DNA of 29,733 nucleotides from contig CAKRIZ010000027.1 in assembly GCA_934351445.1 (NCBI GenBank), positions 1 through 29,733 of the forward strand, written 5' to 3'. The stretch comes from an uncultured Eubacterium sp. Lineage in GTDB: Bacteria > Bacillota > Clostridia > Lachnospirales > Lachnospiraceae. Shown piece by piece: positions 1 to 7,283 of the stretch; positions within the stretch are counted from its first letter, which is position 1, and the number at the start of each line of letters is the position of its first letter. Below the pieces are notes generated by a model. It saw only the letters and a program-made list of their open reading frames with translations. It was not told the DNA's origin and did not search any database. The position numbers were made by a program, and so were the translations under genes.

Positions 1-137
1 TCGTGCAACGAAAGCAAAACAGACATGCTTGCGGGAGCTGCGACCTCTTAACAATGTGCTTGCATGACCAAAAACCTAACAAAAATAGTTTCGCAAACGC
101 CTAACTGCGAGCTGCAAATGAAAGGAGCGTGAGAAAC

Positions 138-818
138 ATGGATGAAGCAAATTATCGTCACGAGTGGAAGCACATGATCAATCATGCAGATAAGATCGCG
201 ATCCGCCAGCGTCTGCGGGCGGTGGCACAGGTCGATGCCAATGCCGCAGATGGCAGATATCTGATCCGCAGCCTGTATTTTGATAACATTTCAGACAAGG
301 CACTGCGTGAAAAACTTGATGGCGTAAACCGCAGGGAAAAGTTCCGTATCCGTTATTATAATGGCAATACGGATCAGATCCATCTGGAAAAAAAGAGCAA
401 GTGGAATGGACTCGGTACGAAGGATCGCACACTGCTCACGGCAGACGAAGCGCAGCGGATCGTGGACGGAGATCTCTCATGGATGATCGGATCAGACCGA
501 CCGCTCGTGCAGGAGCTGTATGTCAAGATGAATAGTCAGGGCTTACGTCCGAAAACGATCGTTGATTATACGCGCGAGCCGTTTGTGTATGCCCCCGGAA
601 ATGTGCGTGTGACGTTGGATTATAACATCCGAACCGGACTGCTGTGTACGGATTTTTTAAACCCGGACTGTATTACGATACCGGCGGGCGCGGGTGAGAC
701 GATCCTGGAGGTCAAATGGGATGAATATCTGCCGTCTGTGATCCGGGATGCGGTGCAGCTGGGCAGCAGACAGCTCAGTGCATTTTCAAAATATGCGGCA
801 TGCCGCATGTATGGATAA
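138..818 (+). CDS. VTC-domain polyphosphate polymerase family protein
   Basis: The protein (226 residues) matches the VTC domain, a triphosphate-tunnel fold used by yeast Vtc4 to make polyphosphate from ATP. Visible family features are an N-terminal RHEWKHMI strand, a YLIRSLYFDN strand-turn, the basic segment NRREKFRIRYYN, the charged strand IHLEKKSKWNG, and the late acidic strand ETILEVKWDEYLP, which alternate basic and acidic residues as expected for tunnel walls. I chose ATG 138 because AAAGGAG at 121-127 lies 10 bases upstream; a GTG at 129 in the same frame sits too close to that site. There is no signal peptide, so it should act in the cytoplasm, perhaps on the membrane with the DUF4956 protein encoded 28 bases downstream. 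Family membership is firm; polymerase activity in bacteria of this type is inferred from the fold. Confidence 0.85.
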   Translation: MDEANYRHEWKHMINHADKIAIRQRLRAVAQVDANAADGRYLIRSLYFDNISDKALREKLDGVNRREKFRIRYYNGNTDQIHLEKKSKWNGLGTKDRTLLTADEAQRIVDGDLSWMIGSDRPLVQELYVKMNSQGLRPKTIVDYTREPFVYAPGNVRVTLDYNIRTGLLCTDFLNPDCITIPAGAGETILEVKWDEYLPSVIRDAVQLGSRQLSAFSKYAACRMYG

Positions 819-846
819 TCAAAAAATATAAAGGAGAACTGATAAC

Positions 847-1518
847 ATGACATTTAATGACATTTTTAAATCAAGCTTTTTGGAGAATGTGACGAGCGTG
901 AGTCTGTTAGACATGACACTGGCGTTGCTGCTCGCATTCGCATTGGGACTGTTTATTTATTTTGTATATAAGAAAACATTTGCAGGCGTGATGTTTTCTT
1001 CGAGCTTTGGTGTTACCCTGATTGCGCTCACAATGATTACAACGCTTGTGATCCTCGCTGTGACGAGTAACGTCGTTCTGTCGCTTGGTATGGTCGGTGC
1101 ACTCTCTATCGTGCGTTTCCGTACCGCGATCAAAGAGCCGCTCGACATTGCATTTTTATTCTGGTCGATCGCTGTCGGTATCGTACTGGCAGCAGGACTG
1201 ATCCCGTTAGCAGTATTCGGCAGCGCTGTGATAGGTATTGTATTGATTGTATTTGTCAACAAAAAATCACATACCAATCCGTATATTGTCGTACTTCAGT
1301 GCGAAGACCATGAGAGCGAAGTACGTGCAAAGGAATATCTGGATCAGAAGACGAAGCGCTGTGTGGTCAAGAGCAAATCCGCACAAAAAGGTCTGATTGA
1401 ACTGAATCTGGAGATCCGTTTACAGGATGACAACACAGATTTTATCAATGGGCTGGCAGAGCTGCCGCAGGTAAAGAGTGCAGTACTCGTCAGCTATAAT
1501 GGAGATTACATGGGATAA
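847..1518 (+). CDS. DUF4956 integral membrane protein
   Basis: This 223-residue protein has about four membrane segments in its first 140 residues (roughly 20-42, 48-72, 76-90 and 105-138). A conserved stretch, MVGALSIVRFRTAIKEPLD, between helices is the hallmark of the DUF4956 family. The C-terminal ~85 residues are soluble and look like a small alpha/beta domain (YIVVLQCEDHESEVRAKEYL). AAGGAG lies 10 bases before ATG 847. DUF4956 has no established activity. Its habitual partnership with VTC-domain and CotH-type genes, reproduced here with 28- and 17-base gaps, suggests a membrane partner or channel for the same product, but that is inference. Confidence 0.85.
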   Translation: MTFNDIFKSSFLENVTSVSLLDMTLALLLAFALGLFIYFVYKKTFAGVMFSSSFGVTLIALTMITTLVILAVTSNVVLSLGMVGALSIVRFRTAIKEPLDIAFLFWSIAVGIVLAAGLIPLAVFGSAVIGIVLIVFVNKKSHTNPYIVVLQCEDHESEVRAKEYLDQKTKRCVVKSKSAQKGLIELNLEIRLQDDNTDFINGLAELPQVKSAVLVSYNGDYMG

Positions 1519-1535
1519 TAGGAAGGAGCTATCGT

Positions 1536-3248
1536 ATGTCAACGCATAAAAATATCGATAGGGTCTGCATAGCGGCGCTGGTGATCGCGATGATCGTGAC
1601 GGTCATTTTTATGCATGCAGATACCGCGGGTGTCATCACCGCATCCGCATCATGCGGCTATGAGAGCCGGTTGTTTGATACCTCAAAGGTACACAGCATC
1701 GACATCGTGATGGATGACTGGGATGGTTTTATAGAGACGTGTGAAGATGAGGAATATACGAGTTGTACCGTTGTCATTGACGGTGATTCTTATAAAAATG
1801 TAGCGATCCGCGCCAAGGGCAATACGTCGCTGAGCACGGTCTCCCAGCTGGGCAGTGACCGTTATAGCTTAAAGATCGAGTTTGACCATTATAACTCGGC
1901 AGAGAACTATTATGGGCTGGATAAGCTGTGCCTGAATAATATCATTCAGGATACCACTTATATGAAGGATTACCTGTCGTATCAGCTCATGGCGCAGATG
2001 GGTGTGCCGTCACCATTGTGCAGTTATGCCTACATCACGATCAATGGCGAGGACTGGGGACTGTATCTGGCGGTTGAGGATGTGGAGGATGCATTTTTAG
2101 AGCGCAGCTATGGCAGTGACCATGGCGAATTATACAAGCCGGACAGCCAGAGCTTTGGCGGAGGCCGCGGCAATGGCAAGGACTTCAAGATGGATGATCT
2201 GGACATGGATGATTTTAATCCCAATGATTCTGACCGCGAGAATTTTGATCCGTCGCAGATGCAGCCACCGCAAAATGATGACCAGCGCAGTGAGGCATCA
2301 GAAGATAGTAGCAGCAACAGCGATGACCGTCCGCAGCCGCCCGGCGGGGCAACACAGGGAGCGGATGGCGGTATGCCGGGACAGGACGGAGATAACCACG
2401 GACCGGGAGGCGGTGGCATGTCGATGGGCAGCGATGATGTCAAGCTGCAGTATATCGATGATGATACCGACAGCTATTCCAATATTTTTGACAATGCCAA
2501 GACAGATGTCACCAAGGCAGATAAGAAGCGCCTGATCGCCTCGTTAAAATCCCTCAGTGAGGGAACGGACATTGAGGATGTGGTCGATACCGATGAAGTG
2601 ATCCGCTATTTTGTCGTGCACAACTTCCTGTGCAACGGTGACAGCTATACCGGTTCGATGATCCATAACTATTATCTGTATGAAGAGGATGGACAGGTGT
2701 CGATGATTCCGTGGGATTATAATCTGGCATTCGGTACATTCCAGTCATCGGATGCGACGGCAGAAGTCAATACACCGATCGATACACCGGTTTCCGGCGG
2801 CTCGATGGATGACCGGCCGATGCTGTCCTGGATTTTTGCAGATGATACCTATACACAGCTATATCATCAGTATTTTAGTGAGTTTTTAGACAGTGTGGAT
2901 TTTGATACTCTCTTTGATACTCTCATAGAAACGACAAAAGAGCTGATCGCTCCTTACGTCGAGAAAGATCCGACGAAATTCTATACCTATGAGGAATTTG
3001 AGCAGGGTGTCGAGGCGCTGAAAACATTCTGCGAACTGCGTACCGAGAGTATTGAGGGACAGCTGGGTGGCACGATCCCTTCCACCACCGACGGACAGTC
3101 AGAGGATGACTCAAATCTCATCGATGCGTCATCACTCACATTGTCGGATATGGGTACAATGAATCATGGGGCGCCGGGTGGCGGCGGAGATCCCGGTATG
3201 GGTGACCGGAATCAAGACAAGGTGGAGGAGACCGATTTGTCCGAGTAA
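1536..3248 (+). CDS. CotH kinase family protein, extracytoplasmic
   Basis: A 570-residue CotH-family protein. Bacillus CotH is an atypical protein kinase that phosphorylates serines in spore-coat proteins. Residues 9-27 form an N-terminal membrane segment, with no lipobox at C40, so it is probably signal-anchored or secreted. Kinase-like motifs are KGNTS (94-98), DRYSLKIEFD (108-117), YGLDKLCLNN (126-135), GLYLAVEDV (175-183), NGDSY (367-371) and IPWDYNLAFG (391-400), whose D394 is the likely metal-binding aspartate. Between the two kinase halves (about 205-305) lies a low-complexity insert rich in Asp, Gly, Pro and Ser, and the tail (543-560) repeats a Gly/Pro-rich theme. GGAGC at 1523-1527 serves ATG 1536. 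It is the third gene of the VTC-DUF4956-CotH cluster. Kinase activity is inferred from the family and the substrate is unknown. Confidence 0.85.
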   Translation: MSTHKNIDRVCIAALVIAMIVTVIFMHADTAGVITASASCGYESRLFDTSKVHSIDIVMDDWDGFIETCEDEEYTSCTVVIDGDSYKNVAIRAKGNTSLSTVSQLGSDRYSLKIEFDHYNSAENYYGLDKLCLNNIIQDTTYMKDYLSYQLMAQMGVPSPLCSYAYITINGEDWGLYLAVEDVEDAFLERSYGSDHGELYKPDSQSFGGGRGNGKDFKMDDLDMDDFNPNDSDRENFDPSQMQPPQNDDQRSEASEDSSSNSDDRPQPPGGATQGADGGMPGQDGDNHGPGGGGMSMGSDDVKLQYIDDDTDSYSNIFDNAKTDVTKADKKRLIASLKSLSEGTDIEDVVDTDEVIRYFVVHNFLCNGDSYTGSMIHNYYLYEEDGQVSMIPWDYNLAFGTFQSSDATAEVNTPIDTPVSGGSMDDRPMLSWIFADDTYTQLYHQYFSEFLDSVDFDTLFDTLIETTKELIAPYVEKDPTKFYTYEEFEQGVEALKTFCELRTESIEGQLGGTIPSTTDGQSEDDSNLIDASSLTLSDMGTMNHGAPGGGGDPGMGDRNQDKVEETDLSE

Positions 3249-3336
3249 ACATGGATCATGATTTTCTGTGTAAATTACCTTGATCCGGACGAATATGACA
3301 CATTTCTGATTCTGTAAAAAACGGACAAAATACAAT

Positions 3337-3365
3337 TTGAATCATCCTATCATGCGTGCTAAGAT
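3337..3365 (+). promoter_or_regulatory. Predicted sigma-A promoter of dhaKLM
   Basis: TTGAAT (3337-3342), a 17-base spacer and TAAGAT (3360-3365) make a good vegetative promoter upstream of dhaK. The position gives a leader of roughly 85 bases that contains the inverted repeat at 3381-3408. Confidence 0.55.
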
Positions 3366-3380
3366 ATAGTTACAGGGGTG

Positions 3381-3408
3381 GTAGCTGAGGGAAACAGTGA
3401 ACAGCTAC
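3381..3408 (+). promoter_or_regulatory. Inverted repeat in dhaK leader
   Basis: GTAGCTG (3381-3387) and CAGCTAC (3402-3408) are perfectly complementary with a 14-base loop, just downstream of the expected transcription start. It could be a DNA operator or an RNA hairpin; only GTGG and then four T follow, so it is not a convincing terminator. Confidence 0.45.
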
Positions 3409-3457
3409 GTGGTTTTAAATGTAATGTACAAACACAAAATCATGGAGGTATTTTACA

Positions 3458-4447
3458 ATGAAAAAACTAATCAACAGCGTAGAAACCGTAGAAGATGAGA
3501 TGATTCAGGGTCTGGTAAAAGCCTATCCGCAGTATTTGAAGAAGATCGACGGACACAACGTTGTGGTTCGTGCGAACAAGAAAGAGGGCAAAGTAGCATT
3601 GATCAGCGGCGGCGGCAGCGGGCATGAGCCTGCACATGCAGGGTATGTCGGTGAAGGTATGCTGGATGCAGCGGTTGCCGGAGCTGTATATACGTCACCT
3701 GCCTCCGATGCGATCTTAGAAGGCATCAAGGCAATTGCTACTGATCAGGGTGTCCTCATGGTCATTAAAAATTATACCGGAGATGTCATGAACTTTGAGA
3801 TGGCAGCCGAGATGGCCGAGATGGAAGGCATCAAGGTAAAACAGGTGATCGTCAATGATGATGTTGCAGTCAAAGACAGCTTATATACGGTCGGACGACG
3901 TGGCGTGGCAGGAACTGTATTTGTACATAAGATCGCAGGCGCACTGGCAGAGACAGGTGCGGGTCTTGACGATGTGCAGGCAGTCGCACAGAAGGTCATC
4001 GACAATGTCCGTACCATGGGCGCAGCGATACTTCCGAGCACGATCCCGGCAGCAGGAAAACCCGGATTTGAGCTGGCAGACGATGAGATGGAGGTAGGTA
4101 TCGGTATCCACGGTGAGCCGGGGACACACCGGGAGAAGATGATGACAGCCAATGAGATCACGGATCACTTATTAGACAAGATTCTGGCAGATATTGATTA
4201 CAGCGGCAGTGAAGTAGCAGTTATGGTCAATGGCTCAGGATCTACACCGCTTATGGAGCTCTACATTATCAACAACCGTGTCGCAGATGTGCTCGCAGAA
4301 AAAGGCATCAAGGTCGTACAGACATTTGTCGGGGAATATATGACTTCGATCGATATGGCAGGATTTTCCATTTCAGTGCTCAGGCTGGATGATCAGTTGA
4401 AGAAGCTGCTGGCAGCCAAGGCAGACACGCCTGCATTTAAGGCGTAA
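3458..4447 (+). CDS. dhaK: PTS-dependent dihydroxyacetone kinase, DhaK subunit
   Basis: DhaK binds dihydroxyacetone covalently and receives phosphate from the DhaL ADP cofactor, giving dihydroxyacetone phosphate in the cytosol. The 329-residue protein keeps the family motifs GGGSGHEPAHAGYVG (51-65), NYTGD (105-109) and GIGIHGEPG (214-222). H56, D109 and H218 fall at the same numbers as the catalytic residues of E. coli DhaK; H218 forms the hemiaminal with substrate. The start ATG 3458 is preceded by GGAGG at 3444-3448. It heads the dhaK-dhaL-dhaM operon, whose L and M products are the PTS-type partners, so this is not the ATP-dependent single-chain enzyme. The leader hairpin and the nearby TetR-type gene suggest control by glycerol or dihydroxyacetone. 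Confidence 0.97.
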   Translation: MKKLINSVETVEDEMIQGLVKAYPQYLKKIDGHNVVVRANKKEGKVALISGGGSGHEPAHAGYVGEGMLDAAVAGAVYTSPASDAILEGIKAIATDQGVLMVIKNYTGDVMNFEMAAEMAEMEGIKVKQVIVNDDVAVKDSLYTVGRRGVAGTVFVHKIAGALAETGAGLDDVQAVAQKVIDNVRTMGAAILPSTIPAAGKPGFELADDEMEVGIGIHGEPGTHREKMMTANEITDHLLDKILADIDYSGSEVAVMVNGSGSTPLMELYIINNRVADVLAEKGIKVVQTFVGEYMTSIDMAGFSISVLRLDDQLKKLLAAKADTPAFKA

Positions 4448-4459
4448 ATCAGTGAAAGA

Positions 4460-4519
4460 CCCCGCAGCAGACACCGGCGATCCATGTAAAAATGGTGGGA
4501 GGACGTGATGTTTGCGGGG
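4460..4519 (+). repeat. Inverted repeat between dhaK and dhaL
   Basis: CCCCGCA (4460-4466) and TGCGGGG (4513-4519) are perfectly complementary with a 46-base loop, followed by ATTAAAA rather than a U tract. It lies in the 99-base dhaK-dhaL gap and ends 13 bases before the GAGGTGA ribosome site of dhaL. A role in mRNA stability or in adjusting the K:L ratio is possible but unproven. Confidence 0.4.
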
Positions 4520-4546
4520 ATTAAAATATAATGAGGTGACCGGAAT

Positions 4547-5170
4547 ATGACAGACCGAAAAAAAGTAGTTGAGATCCTGCTTGCGATGGCAACGGTACTC
4601 GAGGAGAATAAGGAATATCTGACAGATCTGGATAATGTGATCGGAGATGGAGATCACGGCATCAATATGGCACGCGGATTTACAGAGGTGGAAAAACAGG
4701 CAGATGCCCTGATGGAAAAGGATATCGGTACGATCTTAAAGACTGTTGGCATGACGCTCGTCTCCAAGGTGGGAGGCAGTTCGGGGCCGCTGTACGGTAC
4801 AGCATTTATGAAGGCGGGTATGGTCATTGGAGCAAAAAATGAGATCGATATGAATGATTTCCTGAATGCATTGGAGACTGGTATCGAAGGTGTCAAGACG
4901 CGTGGACGTTCCACGACCGGCGAAAAGACGATGCTGGATGCGATGGTGCCGGCACTGGATGCAATGAAGGAAAAACAGGCAGCAGGTGCCAATGTATCTG
5001 AGATCCTCAATGCGGGTGTGGCAGCCGCCGGGGAGGGCGTAGAGGCGACAAAGCCGCTGGTAGCGACCAAAGGACGTGCCAGCTATCTGGGCGAGCGCAG
5101 TATCGGACACCAGGATCCCGGTGCTACATCATTTACATTGATGCTGACAGAGATCGCAAAAGCATATTGA
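4547..5170 (+). CDS. dhaL: PTS-dependent dihydroxyacetone kinase, DhaL subunit
   Basis: DhaL holds a tightly bound Mg-ADP that is re-phosphorylated by DhaM and passes phosphate to the substrate in DhaK. The 207-residue length is normal. The metal-binding aspartates appear in DNVIGDGDHG as D29, D34 and D36, matching the three Asp ligands of the family. Nucleotide-loop motifs GGSSGPLYG and STTGEKTMLD and the C-terminal GRASYLGERSIGHQDPG are intact. GAGGTGA at 4533-4539 lies 7 bases before ATG 4547. It follows dhaK by 99 bases and precedes dhaM by 53 bases. Confidence 0.97.
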   Translation: MTDRKKVVEILLAMATVLEENKEYLTDLDNVIGDGDHGINMARGFTEVEKQADALMEKDIGTILKTVGMTLVSKVGGSSGPLYGTAFMKAGMVIGAKNEIDMNDFLNALETGIEGVKTRGRSTTGEKTMLDAMVPALDAMKEKQAAGANVSEILNAGVAAAGEGVEATKPLVATKGRASYLGERSIGHQDPGATSFTLMLTEIAKAY

Positions 5171-5223
5171 GAACAGACATTTATGGAACTGTAAAAGATA
5201 GGGCAGTCCTGAAAGGAGCTGAC

Positions 5224-5604
5224 ATGGTAGGAATCGTAGTGGTATCCCACAGTGAAAAGCTGGCAGAGAGTATCGTGGATCTGACCAGGATGATGGCAGA
5301 CAGCGCACATATCGCAGCAGCTGGAGGTCTGGAGGACGGCAGCTTTGGAACGAGCTATGACAGGATCAAGGCGGCGATCGATGCAGTATATTCTGACGAT
5401 GGTGTGATCGTGCTCATGGATATGGGCAGTGCGGTCATGACGACGGAGATGGTATTGGACGAATACGACAGTGCCAAGGTACGCATGGCGGATGCGCCGG
5501 TCGTAGAGAGCGCGGTAGCAGCTTCTGTCAGTGCGATGTGCGGCAGTGATCTGGAGACGATTCTCAAGGAGATTGGGGATATGAAGCAGACACCCAAATT
5601 TTAA
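5224..5604 (+). CDS. dhaM: DhaM, PTS EIIA-mannose-like phosphotransfer subunit
   Basis: DhaM carries phosphate from the general PTS (HPr) to the ADP held by DhaL. The 126-residue protein is a single EIIA-Man-type domain. H9 in VVVSHSEKLAE is the expected phospho-histidine, and DGVIVLMDMGSAVMTTEM is the conserved core. It lacks the HPr-like and EI-like extensions of the E. coli protein, as is usual in Firmicutes. I start it at ATG 5224, 5 bases after AAAGGAG (5212-5218), instead of the in-frame upstream ATG-like codons that overlap dhaL. A strong terminator follows within 25 bases, closing the operon. Confidence 0.93.
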   Translation: MVGIVVVSHSEKLAESIVDLTRMMADSAHIAAAGGLEDGSFGTSYDRIKAAIDAVYSDDGVIVLMDMGSAVMTTEMVLDEYDSAKVRMADAPVVESAVAASVSAMCGSDLETILKEIGDMKQTPKF

Positions 5605-5624
5605 ATGATAATATTTATCGATAA

Positions 5625-5660
5625 AAAAGGACTGTGCCAGATTGACACAGTTCTTTTATG
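5625..5660 (+). terminator. Rho-independent terminator of dhaKLM
   Basis: AAAAGGACTGTG (5625-5636) pairs with CACAGTTCTTTT (5646-5657) over 12 positions with one G-U pair and a 9-base loop. The right arm ends in a T run. It sits 20 bases after the dhaM stop. Confidence 0.85.
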
Positions 5661-5740
5661 TATTAGGAAATTTCTGTCACATAACATGCTACGTAAGGAT
5701 GCTGCGTTACATGGCGAATGGACAATATGCACAGAATACA

Positions 5741-5771
5741 TGTCGATAAATTCACCATTTTGTCGAAAATG
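5741..5771 (+). promoter_or_regulatory. Candidate operator: TGTCGA direct repeats upstream of glpP
   Basis: TGTCGA occurs at 5741-5746 and again at 5761-5766, exactly 20 bases apart (two helical turns), just upstream of the -35 box at 5783. The second copy also sits inside CATTTT-gtcg-AAAATG (5756-5771), a 6-base inverted repeat. The rest of the 380-base gap between dhaM and glpP (5605-5984) holds the dhaM terminator, the glpP promoter and the attenuator; I see nothing else in it. Confidence 0.4.
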
Positions 5772-5782
5772 ATGTATGGGGC

Positions 5783-5811
5783 TTGTTTTTTCAAACAAAA
5801 AAAGGTATAAT
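5783..5811 (+). promoter_or_regulatory. Predicted sigma-A promoter of glpP
   Basis: TTGTTT (5783-5788), 17 bases, and a perfect TATAAT (5806-5811). Transcription would start near 5818, giving a leader of about 165 bases before glpP. Confidence 0.7.
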
Positions 5812-5835
5812 AATAAACAAATAGGGAGTTGTTAT

Positions 5836-5859
5836 ATGACAGCCGAGAGAGTAGAGTAG
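5836..5859 (+). CDS. Putative 7-codon leader peptide upstream of glpP
   Basis: ATG 5836 opens a tiny frame (M-T-A-E-R-V-E, stop TAG 5857-5859) with AGGGAG at 5823-5828, 7 bases upstream, a good ribosome-site distance. Its last codons overlap the left arm of the terminator-like stem (5853-5858). A ribosome at the stop codon would therefore block that stem. No special codon run is obvious, so what it might sense is unknown. It may be a chance frame. Confidence 0.3.
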   Translation: MTAERVE

Positions 5860-5906
5860 GGCAATCGGTAGCAGAAATGCTAGTTGTATATGCATGCTCT
5901 TTTTTT
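5853..5906 (+). promoter_or_regulatory. Attenuator-like structure in glpP leader
   Basis: AGAGTA (5853-5858) pairs with TGCTCT (5895-5900, one G-U), and GCA (5861-5863) with TGC (5891-5893). Inside is a compact hairpin TAGCA-gaaa-TGCTA (5869-5882). A run of seven T (5900-5906) follows at once, so the whole resembles a leader terminator about 80 bases before glpP. GlpP is itself an antiterminator, so autogenous control is one reading. The outer stem is weak. Confidence 0.45.
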
Positions 5907-5984
5907 ATTTTCAAAAATTTGAGAAAATGAGGCACTTGTTAGAATGATTATAGACAACCCACCGTATATTTAAAGGAGGATGTG

Positions 5985-6551
5985 ATGAAACAGCAGTTAT
6001 ATGATGCACTTTCAGACAACCCGATTATCATGGCGATCAAGGATGAGAGTGGATTACAGGCGTGTCTGAATGTACAGGACGCAAACGTTGTGTTTGTGCT
6101 CTATGGTGAAGTGGCAACGATTGCTGATATCACGGACAGACTCAAGGCAGCCGGTAAGCAGGTGATGGTGCATATGGATCTGGTGGCAGGTCTTAGCGCA
6201 CGTGAGGAGGCGGTAGATTTTATTGCAAAGTATACAAAAGCAGACGGTATCATATCTACGAGATTTGAACAGATCAAACGCGGGAAACAGTTGGATTTGA
6301 GTACGATCTTCCGCATTTTTGTGATCGATTCAAAGGCAATATCGAATTTGAATCGTCATATCGGTGACTATGCCGATATTGTTGAGATCCTGCCGGGGCT
6401 TATGCCCAAGATCATCCGCAGGATGAAAAAACAGTTGAATGTTCCTGTGATTGCGGGTGGTCTGATCGCTGACAAGGAGGATGTCATTCAGGCATTGGAT
6501 GCAGGGGCTGTAGCGATCTCGACAACGAATGAGAGCGTATGGAATATGTAA
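5985..6551 (+). CDS. glpP: Glycerol-3-phosphate-responsive antiterminator GlpP
   Basis: GlpP of Bacillus subtilis binds glycerol-3-phosphate and leader RNA to prevent termination of the glp genes. The 188-residue protein shows the family's barrel motifs: VHMDLVAGL (62-70), DGIISTR (87-93), EILPG (134-138) and PVIAGGLI (154-161). GGAGG at 5975-5979 favours ATG 5985 (5-base gap) over GTG 5982 (2-base gap). It is separated from dhaM by a terminator and has its own promoter and leader. It precedes the TetR-type gene with no terminator in the 94-base gap, so the two are probably co-transcribed. The likely target in this window is the glpF-glpA intergenic attenuator at 10385-10451. Confidence 0.93.
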   Translation: MKQQLYDALSDNPIIMAIKDESGLQACLNVQDANVVFVLYGEVATIADITDRLKAAGKQVMVHMDLVAGLSAREEAVDFIAKYTKADGIISTRFEQIKRGKQLDLSTIFRIFVIDSKAISNLNRHIGDYADIVEILPGLMPKIIRRMKKQLNVPVIAGGLIADKEDVIQALDAGAVAISTTNESVWNM

Positions 6552-6645
6552 GGGACGTTTGGTAACAGGCAGTATCAGGGAAGAGACGTAAACTTGGAAT
6601 TTTGCATGAGACCGGGAAGGCGGCGCAGATAGGAGGAAAACGAAT

Positions 6646-7224
6646 ATGTGTTATGCTACAAAGCGTAAAATTGCAGATTGTGTCAAACAGCTGATGAAAA
6701 AGAAAGAGATCCGTAAAATTACGATTCAGGATATTATGGATGCGACAAATATGAGCCGCCAGAGCTTCTATTACCATTTCAAAGATATTTATGATGTACT
6801 CGAATGGGTTGCACGGTATGATTTTTCCGATCGGATCGTATGTGAAGAAGGGCAGACAATGGAAGAGTGGGCCTTGCATGTACTGCATGTACTTGAGGAG
6901 GAACGCCCGTTTTTCGAACGTGTAGTGAATCAGATTGAGTGGCCGAAGCTGGTGCCGATGATCAGCGAACCGATCGAAGAACAGATGCGTATCCTGCTGC
7001 TGCGTAACCATATGTCAGGCTGTGATCGTAGTGTTTTTGATTTCTGTGTACATTTTGTGACAAATTCTTATTGCTATTACATACTCGATTATATGTATTA
7101 TAGAAAGCACAAGACCGATGAACAGATGCGCACAGAGGTGAACAGTCTGCTCTTGCTCATAGCGAACCAACCGTTGCTTTGTGCGATGGATGTGCCGCAG
7201 ATGCAATCAAGAATGTTTGGATAA
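6646..7224 (+). CDS. TetR-type regulator, DhaS-like
   Basis: A 192-residue regulator with an N-terminal TetR helix-turn-helix (about 26-47: TIQDIMDATNMSRQSFYYHF) and an all-helical C-terminal half of the Firmicute type found in DhaS, the activator of dihydroxyacetone kinase operons in Lactococcus. AGGAGG 10 bases before ATG 6646 supports the start. Placement after dhaKLM and glpP argues that it controls dhaKLM or the glp operon. No DhaQ-like coactivator gene is present in the window, so whether it binds dihydroxyacetone itself or through DhaK is unknown. It ends at a bidirectional terminator shared with the convergent glp operon. Confidence 0.8.
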   Translation: MCYATKRKIADCVKQLMKKKEIRKITIQDIMDATNMSRQSFYYHFKDIYDVLEWVARYDFSDRIVCEEGQTMEEWALHVLHVLEEERPFFERVVNQIEWPKLVPMISEPIEEQMRILLLRNHMSGCDRSVFDFCVHFVTNSYCYYILDYMYYRKHKTDEQMRTEVNSLLLLIANQPLLCAMDVPQMQSRMFG

Positions 7225-7237
7225 TAATATAAAGCAA

Positions 7238-7275
7238 AAAAAAGCTCCGCAGGACTGATTCCACGGAGCTTTTTT
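7238..7275. terminator. Bidirectional terminator between tetR-type gene and glp operon
   Basis: AAAAAAGCTCCG (7238-7249) and CGGAGCTTTTTT (7264-7275) form a 12-base perfect stem with T runs on both strands. It serves the + strand regulator gene and the - strand DUF1667 gene, which converge here. Confidence 0.92.
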
Positions 7276-7283
7276 AGATTTCG

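Noticed and set aside
1..137. Promoter or riboswitch in the first 137 bases
   Set aside because: TTAACA and AT-rich pieces exist but at wrong spacings; repeated AGCTGC words are too short. The promoter of the VTC cluster probably lies to the left of the window.
2110..2535. Open frame in another phase within the CotH gene insert
   Set aside because: Arises from the biased, repetitive codons of the low-complexity insert; flanking CotH motifs are in the other frame.
3253..3286. GGATCA/TGATCC inverted repeat after the CotH gene as terminator
   Set aside because: Only 6 pairs, a 21-base loop and no U tract. I see no convincing terminator for the CotH cluster.
5167..5223. Longer dhaM starting before the dhaL stop
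   Set aside because: The extra residues are not part of the EIIA-type fold, and AAAGGAG directly before ATG 5224 gives H9 the normal position.
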